Shown one piece after another: positions 46,223 to 55,839 of a stretch of DNA of 64,000 bases. The DNA is from an uncultured Lachnospiraceae bacterium (GTDB lineage: Bacteria; Bacillota; Clostridia; Lachnospirales; Lachnospiraceae): NCBI GenBank assembly GCA_947630875.1, contig CANRJG010000002.1, forward strand, positions 37,979 through 101,978. Direction: 5' to 3'. The translations under genes were made by a program, and so were the position numbers. The notes below the pieces were generated by a model. That model saw nothing but the letters and a program-made list of their open reading frames with translations. It did no database searches and had not been told where the DNA came from. The first letter of the stretch is position 1, and each line of letters starts with the position of its first letter.

Positions 46223-49048
46223 CTATCTGGGTACCTCTACCATTTTATAAGCTTCAAATTGATCGCCTTCTTTGACGTCGTTGAAGTTCTCAAATACCAG
46301 ACCGCATTCGAAGCCTGATTTTACTTCTCTGACATCGTCTTTGAAACGCTTGAGAGAGGTCAGCGGACCGTCAAAGATCTGCTCTCCTTCTCTTGTGACA
46401 CGGATCTTGCAGTCTCTTGTAAATATGCCGTCCAGCACATAGGAACCTGCAATGGTACCTACGCCGCTGGCCTTGAAGGTCTGCCGGCACTCGCCATGTC
46501 CGATGATCTGTTCTTCGTAAACCGGATCCAGCATGCCCTTCATGGCGGCTTCCACATCCGCAATGGCATCGTAAATGACTCTGTACAGCCGCACATCCAC
46601 GCCTTCCCGTTCCGCCGTGGCTTTGGCCATGGCATCCGGCTTGCTGTTGAATCCGATAATAATCGCGTTGGATGCGGACGCCAGTATGACATCGGATTCA
46701 TTGATGGCGCCTGCGGCGCTGTGAATGACTTTCACTACCACTTCATCATTGGAAAGTTTGATCAGACTGCTCTTAACCGCTTCCACGGAACCCTGCACAT
46801 CTGCCTTGACAATCAGATTCAGTTCCTTGACGTTGCCCGCCTTGATTTCCGAGAACAGGTCTTCCAGCGACATACTGGACTTCGTGTCTTCCAGAAGTTT
46901 CTCCTTGTTCTGGGCGATAAAGGTTTCCGCAAAATGTTTGGCTTCCTTATCGGTAGCAGGATTCACAAAGACGTCGCCTGCCTGAGGCACGTCATTAAAT
47001 CCGAGGATTTCCACCGGCGTAGAAGGACCTACCTGTTTTACCTGCTGACCCTTGTCATTTAACATCGCCCGGACTCTGCCGTAACAGGAGCCGGCCGCGA
47101 TGAAATCGCCCACATGCAGCGTACCTTTCTGCACAAGAATGGTAGCCACGGGGCCTTTCCCCTTATCCAGTTTTGCTTCGATCACGATACCACGGGCCCG
47201 GCGATTGGGATTGGCTTTCAGCTCCAGAATATCGGCGCTTAACAGAACCATTTCCAGCAGATTATCGATACCTTCCCGGGTTTTTGCGGATACCGGCACA
47301 ACAATGGTGGATCCGCCGTATTCCTCCGGTACCAGATCGTACTCTGTCAATTGCTGCATAACGCGCGATACATTGGCATCCGGTTTATCAATTTTGTTGA
47401 TAGCGACAATGATTTCCACTTCCGCCGCTTTTGCATGATTGATGGCCTCAATAGTCTGGGGCATGATACCGTCATCCGCAGACACCACCAGAATCGCGAT
47501 ATCCGTAGCATTGGCGCCGCGCATACGCATGGCCGTAAAGGCTTCATGTCCGGGAGTATCCAAAAACGTAATGTCCCGCCCGTTGCATTCGACCACATAA
47601 GCGCCGATGGCCTGGGTGATGCCGCCTGCCTCTTTGTCGGTCACTCTCGTATTTCTGATAGCATCCAGCAGCGAGGTTTTACCATGATCGACATGCCCCA
47701 TGACACAGACCACCGGTGCGCGTTTCTCCAGCGTTGCCGGATCTTCCTCTTCTTCTTTCAGAAGTTCCGCAATGACGTCTACCTTGACTTCCGGTTCCGC
47801 GATGCAGTTGAACTCCAGCGCGATTTCCTCTGCCGTATCATAATCGATTTCCGCGTTGACCGTCACCATGGTGCCCTGCAGGAACAGCTTTTTAACGATC
47901 ACTGCCGGCTGAATCTTCATTTTTTCCGCCAGTTCACGAATCGTCAGTTTTTCCGGAAGGATAATGGACTTAATCACTTCCTCTTCCGGCTCTTTCTTTA
48001 CCGGTTTTGCCACAGGCGCCTTGATCTGATTTTTGTTGCTTCTGACCTTGCTGCTCTGATGTTCAAAGCGGTCGTGATCCTTCTTTACCCGGTCTTTGTC
48101 TTTATCCTTTCGCTGATTGCTCCGCTCGTTTTTCTGCTGCTGCATCGCAAAATCAGAGGAAAGCCGGTCTTTCTTTCTGTCCTGGTCCCTGCCGCCGGAA
48201 AAACGGCCCTGCTTCTGCTGTTCATTTCGCGGATCTCTTCTGGCATTATCGTGAAATGCGCCTCTGGGCCTGTCTTTCTGCTGGCCGTCCCTGCTTTCTC
48301 TGGCCGGGCGATTATTTGCGTCTTTCCGTGTAAAAGAGGCATCTCTGTCTCTTCTTGCTCCTTCCGGCCTTGTACCGCGCTGTCCGTCATTTCTCACCGG
48401 ACGCTGGCCATCGCCTCTGCCGCCGCGAGCCCCGTCACTACGTACCGGTTTCTGCATACGCGGGCGTTCTGACGCTTTCGAATCTGTCTGCCCGGCCGCG
48501 GTTTTTCCGGTTTCAGCCGATGCCACAACCGTTTCCCGTGTCTTTTCCGGCGCTGTTTCCGGTTCCGGTTTCTGCGCATTCTTTACAGGTGTCTCCGCGG
48601 AGGCTGCCGGCTGGGTTTTGGGTGCAGCGTCTTTCCCCTTTGGCTGCTCTTCCGGCGCATCTGCCTTCAGTCGCTGGGCGATCTTCGCCAGCGTTGCTTC
48701 TCTGGCCAGCGCAGCCTGCCGTTCCGCTTCCTGCCGCTGTTCTTCCTGTTTCCTGCGCTTATATTCTTCCTCCGCCTTCTGCTCCGCGGCTTTCTTTTTC
48801 AGACGTTCATCCGGACCGCCGCTCATTCTGGAATTGTGCGGATTGAATACCTGAATGATATTTTTACGCTTTTTCTCAGGAGGTCTCCTCTTTCTGGCCA
48901 GAATATGCTTTACACGGGCAACTTCCTCTTCGGAAAGCATGCTCGCATGCGTTTTATCCGTGATTTTCATTTTATTCAGGAGCTCTATCAGTTCCGCGCT
49001 TGTTTTATTTATTTCCTTCGCTAACTCGTGTACTCTCATTTTAGGCAT
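46223..49048 (-). CDS. infB: Translation initiation factor IF-2
   Basis: GTPase bringing initiator tRNA to the ribosome. The 941 residues have an N-terminal IF2N domain ([20 protein letters not shown]), ~300 residues of charged low-complexity sequence rich in Arg, Asp, Lys and Gln, and a second IF2N domain ([20 protein letters not shown]). The G domain follows with G1 [14 protein letters not shown], switch [13 protein letters not shown]3 DTPGHEAF and G4 NKIDKPDA, then domains II-IV. AGGAGG precedes the start at 49048, 8 bases inside the end of the L7Ae-like gene. Confidence 0.97.
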   Translation of the reverse strand: MPKMRVHELAKEINKTSAELIELLNKMKITDKTHASMLSEEEVARVKHILARKRRPPEKKRKNIIQVFNPHNSRMSGGPDERLKKKAAEQKAEEEYKRRKQEEQRQEAERQAALAREATLAKIAQRLKADAPEEQPKGKDAAPKTQPAASAETPVKNAQKPEPETAPEKTRETVVASAETGKTAAGQTDSKASERPRMQKPVRSDGARGGRGDGQRPVRNDGQRGTRPEGARRDRDASFTRKDANNRPARESRDGQQKDRPRGAFHDNARRDPRNEQQKQGRFSGGRDQDRKKDRLSSDFAMQQQKNERSNQRKDKDKDRVKKDHDRFEHQSSKVRSNKNQIKAPVAKPVKKEPEEEVIKSIILPEKLTIRELAEKMKIQPAVIVKKLFLQGTMVTVNAEIDYDTAEEIALEFNCIAEPEVKVDVIAELLKEEEEDPATLEKRAPVVCVMGHVDHGKTSLLDAIRNTRVTDKEAGGITQAIGAYVVECNGRDITFLDTPGHEAFTAMRMRGANATDIAILVVSADDGIMPQTIEAINHAKAAEVEIIVAINKIDKPDANVSRVMQQLTEYDLVPEEYGGSTIVVPVSAKTREGIDNLLEMVLLSADILELKANPNRRARGIVIEAKLDKGKGPVATILVQKGTLHVGDFIAAGSCYGRVRAMLNDKGQQVKQVGPSTPVEILGFNDVPQAGDVFVNPATDKEAKHFAETFIAQNKEKLLEDTKSSMSLEDLFSEIKAGNVKELNLIVKADVQGSVEAVKSSLIKLSNDEVVVKVIHSAAGAINESDVILASASNAIIIGFNSKPDAMAKATAEREGVDVRLYRVIYDAIADVEAAMKGMLDPVYEEQIIGHGECRQTFKASGVGTIAGSYVLDGIFTRDCKIRVTREGEQIFDGPLTSLKRFKDDVREVKSGFECGLVFENFNDVKEGDQFEAYKMVEVPR

Positions 49049-49379
49049 GCTTTTTTCCTCCTGTTTTCTCTTCTTTCTCATCCAGATACTTCATCATGGC
49101 ATTGCTCAATCCAAAATCGGTACAAGCCATACATGCCCGCATCTCTTTTCCGATACAGTGTCCCAGGCTTTCTTTTGTATGAGAACAATAAAAAGGTACT
49201 TGATAATATGCGCACATATCCGAAAAATGCTTTCTGGTGTTTTCCGAAGCGTCCTCCGCGCACAAAACCAGATATGCCTTTCCGGACTTTACGGCTTTTT
49301 CGGTACAAAATTCCCCGCTTTCCACTTTTGCGCCCCTGGCCGCAATGGACAGCAGACCGTCCATTCTATTGTTTTTCAT
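49041..49379 (-). CDS. L7Ae/L30e-like ribosomal protein (YlxQ type)
   Basis: Small RNA-binding protein of the YlxQ family found in nusA-infB operons. The 112 residues include the L7Ae-like pattern [38 protein letters not shown] and [23 protein letters not shown] precedes the ATG, which overlaps ylxR by 14 bases. The K-turn binding role is inferred from the family. Confidence 0.88.
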   Translation of the reverse strand: MKNNRMDGLLSIAARGAKVESGEFCTEKAVKSGKAYLVLCAEDASENTRKHFSDMCAYYQVPFYCSHTKESLGHCIGKEMRACMACTDFGLSNAMMKYLDEKEEKTGGKKHA

Positions 49380-49647
49380 TCATATTCTCCACTTGACATT
49401 TTAATTGTTCGATCTCTTCTTCCGACATGTTGATCTGAAAAGCCCGGTTCAGCGCGCCGCTTTTGACAGCCTTTTCCAGACAGCGCAAATCTCTGCACAG
49501 ATAGGCGCCTCTGCCATTTTTTCTGCCGCTTTCATCTGCCAGCACTTCCCCCTCCGGCGTGCGTACCATTCGTATCAGATTTTTCTTCTCTTTTCTTTCT
49601 CTGCAGCCGATACATTGCCGCATCGGAATTTTTTTTACTTTCTGCAA
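49366..49647 (-). CDS. ylxR: YlxR (DUF448) nucleic-acid-binding protein
   Basis: YlxR-type proteins bind RNA and have been linked to RNase P and transcription control. The 93 residues contain PMRQCIGCRERKEKKNLIRM and GRKNGRGAYLCRDLRCLEKA, the family hallmarks. It starts with TTG 8 bases after GGAGG; the next ATG (49623) would cut into the conserved block. Confidence 0.93.
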   Translation of the reverse strand: MQKVKKIPMRQCIGCRERKEKKNLIRMVRTPEGEVLADESGRKNGRGAYLCRDLRCLEKAVKSGALNRAFQINMSEEEIEQLKCQVENMNEKQ

Positions 49648-49668
49648 CGTATCCGCCTCCCCAAAGGT

Positions 49669-50862
49669 TTATTCCGTCATTGTTTCTGCAAATTCCTCAT
49701 CCGAAGGCTCTTCGATTTCATTTTCCGTATCCTCATCGAAGTCAAAATCTTCGTCAAAGAATTCATCGTCATCGTAATACTCGTCGTCATAATATTCATC
49801 TTCGTAATCATCATACCAGTCTTCCGCTTCTCTGGCCTGAGATTCACTCTTAATATCGATTTTGAATCCGGTCAGCCGGGCCGCCAGTCTTGCATTCTGT
49901 CCTTCCTTGCCGATGGCCAGCGAGAGCTGGTAATCCGGGACTACCACCTTGGCTGTTTTTTCATCCGGATCCGCCATGACCGATACAACCTTGGCGGGAC
50001 TCAGCGCATTTTCAATCAGAATCGCCGGATTGTCCGACCAGTTAATAATATCAATCTTTTCTCCGTTCAGTTCGGAAACCACTGCATTGACACGGCTGCC
50101 GTTGATGCCGACGCAGGCGCCCACCGGATCTACGTCCGGATCGTTGGAGCGAACCGCCATCTTGGTTCTGGAACCGGCTTCTCTGGAAATGCTGACGATC
50201 TCCACGATGCCTTCCCGGGCCTCGGTGACTTCCGATTCAAACAGCTTTTTCACCAGTTCCGGATGCGTTCTGGAAACCATGACTCTGGGGCCTTTTGTCG
50301 TATCCTTCACTTCAAGCACATAGAGTTTGATCCTGTCATTGGGATGCAGCACTTCATTTCTGACCTGCTCTTTTTCCACCAGCAGCGCATCCAGTTTTCC
50401 GATATTGATCGTATAATTTTTGCCGTTCTGCCGCTGTACCACCCCGGTAATGACGGTCTTTTCCTTATCAAAATACTGATTGAACAGGGATTTTCTTTCT
50501 TCTTCTCTGATCTTCTGCAAAATCACATTTTTCGCATTCATGGTTGCGATTCTGCCGAACTGCTTTGACTGTACCTCCACCTGTACCACATCGCCAAGCG
50601 TATACCTGCTGTCTTTGTTCTGCGCCGCTTCCAGACTGATCTCACAGACCGGATCGGTGACTTCTTCCACGACGGTCTTTTCCATAATCACCTGAAAATC
50701 GCCGGTATCTCTGTTGATTGTTACTTTTGCATTGTCCGCTTTTCCGAAATGATTCCTGCAGGCTGTGATCAGGCTGTTTTCAATGGCCTCCAGCAATGTA
50801 TCTTTGCTGATGTCTTTTTCCTTTTCCAGAACATCCAAAGCTTCAATCAGTTCCTTATTCAT
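49669..50862 (-). CDS. nusA: Transcription termination/antitermination factor NusA
   Basis: Binds RNA polymerase and nascent RNA. The 397 residues comprise an N-terminal polymerase-binding domain, S1 (TVITGVVQRQNGKNYTINIG) and two KH domains (VGACVGINGSRVNAVVSELN; LSLAIGKEGQNARLAARLTG). After ~residue 345 comes a tail of about 50 residues made mostly of Asp, Glu and Tyr (EYYDDEYYDDDEFFDEDFDF). E. coli NusA has acidic repeats there, but not of this kind. GGAGG precedes the ATG. Confidence 0.97.
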   Translation of the reverse strand: MNKELIEALDVLEKEKDISKDTLLEAIENSLITACRNHFGKADNAKVTINRDTGDFQVIMEKTVVEEVTDPVCEISLEAAQNKDSRYTLGDVVQVEVQSKQFGRIATMNAKNVILQKIREEERKSLFNQYFDKEKTVITGVVQRQNGKNYTINIGKLDALLVEKEQVRNEVLHPNDRIKLYVLEVKDTTKGPRVMVSRTHPELVKKLFESEVTEAREGIVEIVSISREAGSRTKMAVRSNDPDVDPVGACVGINGSRVNAVVSELNGEKIDIINWSDNPAILIENALSPAKVVSVMADPDEKTAKVVVPDYQLSLAIGKEGQNARLAARLTGFKIDIKSESQAREAEDWYDDYEDEYYDDEYYDDDEFFDEDFDFDEDTENEIEEPSDEEFAETMTE

Positions 50863-50883
50863 TTTCTCCTATCCTCCAAAAAT

Positions 50884-51351
50884 TTAAAAATCCAGTGCCA
50901 GCCGCACCAACGCAGTCTCTGTTCTTTTGAAACTGAGCGATCTTCCGTCCTCCGTCATAATCGTAATCAGTCCGTTTTCATATGCAGTCAAGATTCCCGT
51001 ATATTCTTTTTTGCCGTCGACCGGCGCAAATAATCTGACCTCAATCTCTTTCCCGGTTTCCCGCTGAAAATCCTTCTCTTTTTTCAAGGGTCTTCCCAGC
51101 CCCGGCGATGAAACCTCCAGTATGTAAGAATCTTCTATAAAATCCTTTTCATCCAGCAGATCGCTGAAACTTCTGCTGACGGTCTCACAGTCGTCAATGG
51201 TGATTCCGCCCGGCTTATCGATATACGCCCGCAGATAATATGCGCCGGCCTCTTTGATATATTCCATATCCACAAGTTCAAACCCCAGCGCTTCCACCAC
51301 AGGCATAATCAGCGTTTCCGCCTGCTGTTCAATGGTTTCTTTTCTGGTCAT
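50884..51351 (-). CDS. rimP: Ribosome maturation factor RimP
   Basis: Needed for 30S assembly. The 155 residues show VVEALGFELVDMEYIKEAGA, LRAYIDKPGGITIDDCETVS and LEVSSPGLGRPLKKEKDF. Start at 51351 (GGAGG 6 bases upstream); the frame is open 24 codons further, but that part covers the leader hairpin and has no ribosome site. First gene of the nusA-infB operon. Confidence 0.96.
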   Translation of the reverse strand: MTRKETIEQQAETLIMPVVEALGFELVDMEYIKEAGAYYLRAYIDKPGGITIDDCETVSRSFSDLLDEKDFIEDSYILEVSSPGLGRPLKKEKDFQRETGKEIEVRLFAPVDGKKEYTGILTAYENGLITIMTEDGRSLSFKRTETALVRLALDF

Positions 51352-51373
51352 TTTACGCCTCCGTACAACAAAC

Positions 51374-51397
51374 GAGAGTGGGAACAAACCCACTCTC
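51374..51397 (-). other. Leader hairpin before rimP
   Basis: Nine-base perfect stem (GAGAGTGGG, 51374-51382, with CCCACTCTC, 51389-51397) and a 6-base loop. On the minus strand it is followed by GTTTGTTGT. It lies within the predicted 5' leader and could act as an attenuator or mRNA stabiliser. I do not recognise a riboswitch. Confidence 0.6.
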
Positions 51398-51423
51398 ATC
51401 ATTAGACATCTTAAACTGAACAT

Positions 51424-51452
51424 ACTTTAGCACGATTTGTGCATACTGTCAA
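51424..51452 (-). promoter_or_regulatory. Promoter of the rimP-nusA-infB operon
   Basis: Minus strand: -35 TTGACA (51447-51452), a 17-base spacer, -10 TAAAGT (51424-51429). It lies in the gap between the dockerin esterase stop and rimP. Confidence 0.85.
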
Positions 51453-51463
51453 GCAATTATTTT

Positions 51464-52570
51464 TTACTGCGCATCTGCATCTTTAATACGGTATTGATTG
51501 AGCCCCAGCGGCATTTTTTCCAGTTCGGAAACAATATAATCCGTAATCATCCGGGCGCCTTTTTCACTGTAATGCGTCGTATCCTTGTACCACTGGCCCC
51601 AGGACGGCTGCCCCAGTCCATGATACAGCATGGCTTCTTCTTCCGTCAGCGTCGAATACAGATCATACGTATACTTCTGCGCGTCGATCAGATAAACGGT
51701 AATGCCCTCTGCGGCATACTCCTCCACCAGCTCGCGCATGGCCCGGCCGTATTCCAGATGAATGTCTTCCTCCTTAAACACGCCGTCGCTGTAGAAACAT
51801 CTTACAACCGCGGTCATCAGAATCGGCGTCACACCTTTTTCCAGTGCCGGATCGATATAATCATGCTTCAGATAATATTTAAAGGAGCCTTCTTCATCCG
51901 AACCGCCGTAAGGATCGGTCAGTCTGCTGGTGCCTCCGGTGGAATTGTGATCATTGTGTCCGAAGGAAATGAGCACATAATCTCCCTGCTTCATGCTGGT
52001 ATAGGTAATCCGGTAATTCGACTCATTCAAATAACTTTTGCTGCTCTGACTGGACACCGCTCTGTTCTGGAATCTGATATCCCTTGTATAATATTTCGGA
52101 ATAATCTCACCCCAGCCGTACAACGGACGCTCATACCCCTCCTTTTCATGCGGCGCAGCAATAGAATCTCCCACAATCCAGAACCGCGGCGTCGGTGTTT
52201 CCGTAGCTTCCGGCGTGGGCGTGGGTTCCGGTGTCGCCGCGGGTTCCGGTGTGGGCGTAACCTGTTCCTGCTGTGCGGGGAAACTGTCTATTATGCCCGC
52301 TGCATACTGTAAAACCAAAAGGGCATCTTCCGCCGTAATACTGCCATCCGCATTGGTATCCGCAGTCGTTTCCAGATCGCCGGCTTCCTTCAGTTTCGCG
52401 GCACAATTTAATACTTCCAGCGCGTCATCGGCGGTGATATGTCCGTCCCCTGTCATATCGCCAATGGTCTTTTCTGTCTGATCGGCTGCAAATCCGGTCA
52501 TATGCGGAAGCACGCAGAAGATCAGCGCTGCTGCCATCAATAAAGCAATTCCTTTTTTGATCCGGTTCAT
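51464..52570 (-). CDS. Secreted SGNH-hydrolase (rhamnogalacturonan acetylesterase-like, CE12) with N-terminal dockerin
   Basis: The 368 residues begin with a signal peptide (~1-27), then a type I dockerin with two Ca-binding repeats (GDMTGDGHITADDALEVL and ADTNADGSITAEDALLVL), a Pro/Thr linker (~105-130), and an SGNH esterase: FWIVGDSIA (Ser), SFGHNDHNS, and DTTHYSEKGARM (Asp-His). The pattern fits CE12 esterases that deacetylate pectin. Dockerins are usually C-terminal; here it comes first. No cohesin or scaffoldin is in the window. Start at 52570, 65 codons inside the open frame, chosen by signal peptide and AGGTG. Confidence 0.88.
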   Translation of the reverse strand: MNRIKKGIALLMAAALIFCVLPHMTGFAADQTEKTIGDMTGDGHITADDALEVLNCAAKLKEAGDLETTADTNADGSITAEDALLVLQYAAGIIDSFPAQQEQVTPTPEPAATPEPTPTPEATETPTPRFWIVGDSIAAPHEKEGYERPLYGWGEIIPKYYTRDIRFQNRAVSSQSSKSYLNESNYRITYTSMKQGDYVLISFGHNDHNSTGGTSRLTDPYGGSDEEGSFKYYLKHDYIDPALEKGVTPILMTAVVRCFYSDGVFKEEDIHLEYGRAMRELVEEYAAEGITVYLIDAQKYTYDLYSTLTEEEAMLYHGLGQPSWGQWYKDTTHYSEKGARMITDYIVSELEKMPLGLNQYRIKDADAQ

Positions 52571-52670
52571 CCTGTACACCTGTCTTTCGAATATTTTTAT
52601 AAAATTCACACTATCAGCCACAGGAATAAAAGTCAATTGACATATCTTCCGAATATTTTTTAGAAAATGC

Positions 52671-52699
52671 TTGCTTTTTTCTGATACTTCCCGTATAAT
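52671..52699 (+). promoter_or_regulatory. Promoter of the tRNA-Glu gene
   Basis: -35 TTGCTT (52671-52676), a 17-base spacer, -10 TATAAT (52694-52699), 28 bases before the tRNA. Confidence 0.8.
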
Positions 52700-52727
52700 A
52701 GCACTTGTCTCTGGACAAAATCGACAT

Positions 52728-52799
52728 GGCTCATTGGTCAAGCGGTTAAGACGCCGCCCTCTCACGGCGGAAACAGCGGTTCGATTCCGCTATGAGCTG
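52728..52799 (+). tRNA. tRNA-Glu (anticodon CTC)
   Basis: Cloverleaf drawn by eye: acceptor GGCTCAT with ATGAGCT (first pair G-U), D arm with GGTCAAGCGGTTAAGAC, anticodon stem CCGCC/GGCGG with loop CTCTCAC (anticodon CTC), T arm AGCGG TTCGATT CCGCT. The discriminator is G. CCA is not encoded. It reads GAG codons. Confidence 0.95.
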
Positions 52800-52804
52800 T
52801 TCTC

Positions 52805-52835
52805 AAAAGCTGAAAGTGTCTGCTTTCAGCTTTTT
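52805..52835. terminator. Terminator after the tRNA gene, also closing the YolD-like gene
   Basis: Stem AAAGCTGAAAG/CTTTCAGCTTT (52805-52816 with 52823-52834), 6-base loop, then TTTTTCTATT on the plus strand. On the minus strand it directly follows the stop of the YolD-like gene and ends in TTTTGAG, so it probably works both ways. Confidence 0.88.
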
Positions 52836-53027
52836 CTATTCTTCCGTCAGGTCTTCCGCCTCCGCCCGCCGGATGCGCTCGGAAATCGCTTCCTGATGCC
52901 CGGTCAGTGCCGCAAAGGCGGAAAACTGTGCCGCCCGTTCCTGATTTGACATGTGGGGATGCCGCCTGGACTGATGGTGCGGCAAATCCAGAATGTCCGC
53001 ATACGCCCATTTCTGATTTTCTTTCAT
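52836..53027 (-). CDS. YolD-like small protein
   Basis: A 63-residue protein with the sequence pattern common in small proteins paired with Y-family polymerases in Firmicutes: ADILDLPHHQS, then NQERAAQFSAFAALTGHQEA. AAATGAAAGAAAATC marks its start. It lies 21 bases after the polymerase stop and is surely in the same operon. Function unknown; a partner or regulator of the polymerase is the natural guess. Confidence 0.75.
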   Translation of the reverse strand: MKENQKWAYADILDLPHHQSRRHPHMSNQERAAQFSAFAALTGHQEAISERIRRAEAEDLTEE

Positions 53028-53048
53028 TTTCTTCCGCCTCCCGGATAT

Positions 53049-54572
53049 CTATGCCTTGTGCCCGCCGATCTGTTGATTTCGCTGCGCCGCAGTGGCGCCT
53101 TCTTTCAAATTCATGCCCCGCAGCACTGCATTTTTCCCGTAGCGTTTTTTGACTTCCAATACGGCCTTCTGTACATTTTTCTCCCGCTCCAGTGCGAGAC
53201 GTTCTTCCTCCCTGCGCCGGTTCCTGCCGTCGTCATCGTCAAACAGGCGCATCTGCTCGTAATGTCCGGCAGACCTTGCCGTCTGTTCGTCCACCACATG
53301 ATTTGCCGTCAGATTGATTCGCCGCACCAGCAGCTTTTGATCTGTGATCCGGTCATACAGCGCCATTACCGCATCCGCAATCAAATGAAACGAAGACGTA
53401 TGCCGCCCCAGATTCTGTGTGCCGTGGGCGTGTTTCGGGACTTTGCGGCCATAATGATCCGTGGTCACTTCTCCCCGATACCCTTTTTGCTTCTTCACAT
53501 CCGAGAGATTTTCCACATCATATCCGATGGTCAGCACCACCTGATCGCACACCAGCCCCTTATCTACCAGATCCAGCGCCAGCAAATCCGTCATTTCCTG
53601 CACCACCAGCCGCGCTTCCTGTACGGAATAGGGACGTGTCAGCACCTGCCCGGAACTTAAACCTCTGTTCTCCGGCCGGTATGCTTTGATATCCGCGATG
53701 GTGCAGGGTTCCCAGCCCCAGGCGTGGTCGATCAAAAGCTCCGCATTGATGCCGAACAGCCGGTACAGCAGTTCTTCATTATAATATTCCTCCGGCTTTC
53801 CAATGGAACATCTTGCAATATCGCCCATGGTATACAGCCCGTTTTCCTGCAGCTTCGCCGCATAGCCTCTGCCCACCCGCCAGAAATCCGTCAGGGGCTG
53901 ATGCGCCCACAGCTGTCTGCGGTAAGACGATTCATCCAGTTCGGCAATACGCACGCCGTTTTCATCCGGCGCCGTATGTTTGGCGACGATATCCATGGCC
54001 ACCTTGCAAAGATACAGATTGGTGCCGATGCCTGCCGTGGCCGTAATACCTGTAGCCTCCAGAACCTCCCGGATCATGGTTCTGGCCAGCTCTCTGGCTG
54101 TCATATGATAGATCTTCAGATAGGAAGTGACGTCCATAAACACTTCGTCGATGGAATAGACGTGGATATCCTCCGGCGCGATATATTTCAGGTAAATATC
54201 AAAGATCCGGGTACTGTATTCCATATAATACGCCATCCGCGGTACGGCCACGATATAATCCAGTTCCAGCGCGGGATCCGCTTCCAGCTGGTTCGCGTCG
54301 ATGGATTTTCCGGTAAATGTACGTCCCGGCGCATGTTCCCGCCGCTGCTGATTGACTTCCCGCAGCCGCTGTGTGACTTCAAAGAGTCTGGGACGGCCGG
54401 GAATACCGTAAGCTTTCAGGGACGGCGACACTGCCAGGCAAATGGTCTTTTCCGTCCGGCTCTGATCCGCCACCACCAGATGGGTGGTCAGCGGATCCAG
54501 TCCCCGCTCCGCACATTCCACGGAAGCATAAAAGGATTTCAGATCAATGGCGATATAGCTTTTGGTTTCCAT
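53049..54572 (-). CDS. Y-family DNA polymerase (UmuC/DinB type)
   Basis: Error-prone polymerase that copies damaged templates. The 507 residues show IAIDLKSFYASVECAERGLD (catalytic Asp and steric Tyr), the second metal motif VYSIDEVFMDVTSYL, a helix-hairpin-helix part (FWRVGRGYAAKLQENGLYTM) and a little-finger domain. The C-terminal ~100 residues are charged. It resembles UvrX-type polymerases of Firmicutes. Start at 54572 (AGGA upstream), one base after the DUF2812 stop, so it belongs to the PadR set. No LexA box is visible in front of it. Confidence 0.93.
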   Translation of the reverse strand: METKSYIAIDLKSFYASVECAERGLDPLTTHLVVADQSRTEKTICLAVSPSLKAYGIPGRPRLFEVTQRLREVNQQRREHAPGRTFTGKSIDANQLEADPALELDYIVAVPRMAYYMEYSTRIFDIYLKYIAPEDIHVYSIDEVFMDVTSYLKIYHMTARELARTMIREVLEATGITATAGIGTNLYLCKVAMDIVAKHTAPDENGVRIAELDESSYRRQLWAHQPLTDFWRVGRGYAAKLQENGLYTMGDIARCSIGKPEEYYNEELLYRLFGINAELLIDHAWGWEPCTIADIKAYRPENRGLSSGQVLTRPYSVQEARLVVQEMTDLLALDLVDKGLVCDQVVLTIGYDVENLSDVKKQKGYRGEVTTDHYGRKVPKHAHGTQNLGRHTSSFHLIADAVMALYDRITDQKLLVRRINLTANHVVDEQTARSAGHYEQMRLFDDDDGRNRRREEERLALEREKNVQKAVLEVKKRYGKNAVLRGMNLKEGATAAQRNQQIGGHKA

Positions 54573-54573
54573 T

Positions 54574-55839
54574 TCAGTTTCCTGCTTTCTGGTTCTCTGC
54601 GTTCCGCAGTTCTTCCGTAATGCTTTGCTGCTGGGCCTTCGTCGGTTCCATGCGCAGCGATACAACGGCCAGCCGGTCCGGGTAACAAAGCAGATACCGG
54701 TTTTCTGCCGTTCCGTCTTTGTTATGGATGCGGTAGACCTGCTTTGCCTGCCAGCCGGGCGCATCTGTCAGCACATACTGTTCCTCAAAAACTTCGAGAC
54801 TATCCTGCTGCAGCAGACTGGATTTGCAGGTTTCATACAGGAACCGCAGTTTCGGAATGAACACCTGATACCGATCGCAGACAGCGGCGGTTCCTTCCGG
54901 TTCTTCTTTGCTGCAGGAAGTCAGCAAAACGGAAGACTTTGTCGCTGTGTTTCCCGGTTCTTTGTCTGCTTCGTACCGAATGAGTCCCACTGCGCCTGTA
55001 AACGCGATCAGCAGATACATTACCACAAAAACGGAAATCGAAATCAGCAGTTTGCCCCTTGCTGCCTTATGTCTTTTCTTCAGCCAGCATCCCACCAGAA
55101 ACGCCGCAAGAAGCGGTATCACAGCTAAGACAATCCCAAAAATGTTCTCGACTGCATCCATGCTGCCGGCAGTCAGCGCCAGTGCGGCGATGAGCAGTAT
55201 CCAGCAAACGTCGCCGATCCATGCAAACGGCCTGCCCTTCATCGGCAGTTTCAGATGCTGCAGGGCGGCCTTTTTGGTTCTGTCAAACCAGACGGCATAG
55301 GAAATCATTTCTCCCAGGGTGCTCAGCATCATTCCCAGCCAGATCAGACCCGAGCTTAATTCCGTATTCGACGCCAGTGTGCCGATCGCATCGCGCTGCA
55401 GTCCATACAGAAATCCCACACACTGCAGCACTGCAATCAAAAACAGGATTAACAGGCCGGGCAGGTATTTTCGTTTCATCGCCTTATGCAGAATTTCCAG
55501 ATCTACCACCGGATCTGTTTCGATGGGCACCGGATCTTCCCGCAGATTGTAAAAAATCTGCAGCTGTCCGGATGTCGCCGCCAGATGCCAGCCGCTGCGG
55601 GCACAGAAATCATAAAAGGTTTCCAGTGATTTCGAAGGTTTTGCCGCATAATCGGACGCTCCTGCAAACAGACTGACTGCAAAATGCGCCTGCTGCGGCG
55701 TACTGCGGCGATATATCCAGATACATCCGGAAATCGACGACAGCATCCAGCCTTTCTCCGCCTGTTGTTCCAGGTAGGTTTCGATATCCTTTCGAAGGTA
55801 TGGATATATAAATTCTATACGATGTTTGACATCCTTCAT
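54574..55839 (-). CDS. DUF2812 membrane protein
   Basis: The 421 residues start with the DUF2812 domain (~1-120, FIYPYLRKDIETYLEQQAEK, KGWMLSSISGCIWIYRRS), continue with five or so membrane helices (~125-280) and end with an extracytoplasmic region. DUF2812 genes are very often paired with PadR regulators, as here, but the function is unknown; a role in sensing membrane stress is guessed in the family. Start at 55839 (AGGAG), overlapping padR by 4 bases. Confidence 0.85.
   Translation of the reverse strand: MKDVKHRIEFIYPYLRKDIETYLEQQAEKGWMLSSISGCIWIYRRSTPQQAHFAVSLFAGASDYAAKPSKSLETFYDFCARSGWHLAATSGQLQIFYNLREDPVPIETDPVVDLEILHKAMKRKYLPGLLILFLIAVLQCVGFLYGLQRDAIGTLASNTELSSGLIWLGMMLSTLGEMISYAVWFDRTKKAALQHLKLPMKGRPFAWIGDVCWILLIAALALTAGSMDAVENIFGIVLAVIPLLAAFLVGCWLKKRHKAARGKLLISISVFVVMYLLIAFTGAVGLIRYEADKEPGNTATKSSVLLTSCSKEEPEGTAAVCDRYQVFIPKLRFLYETCKSSLLQQDSLEVFEEQYVLTDAPGWQAKQVYRIHNKDGTAENRYLLCYPDRLAVVSLRMEPTKAQQQSITEELRNAENQKAGN

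Noticed and set aside
47351..48472. Plus-strand frame across the IF-2 N-terminal region
   Set aside because: Created by the low-complexity Arg/Asp/Gln codons of infB; hydrophobic nonsense with no start signal.
48060..48830. Repetitive low-complexity DNA that might be a repeat array or CRISPR
   Set aside because: It encodes the charged linker of IF-2; there are no regular repeats or spacers. No CRISPR array was seen anywhere.
51360..51420. Riboswitch in the rimP leader
   Set aside because: Only a single simple hairpin is present, with no recognisable aptamer.
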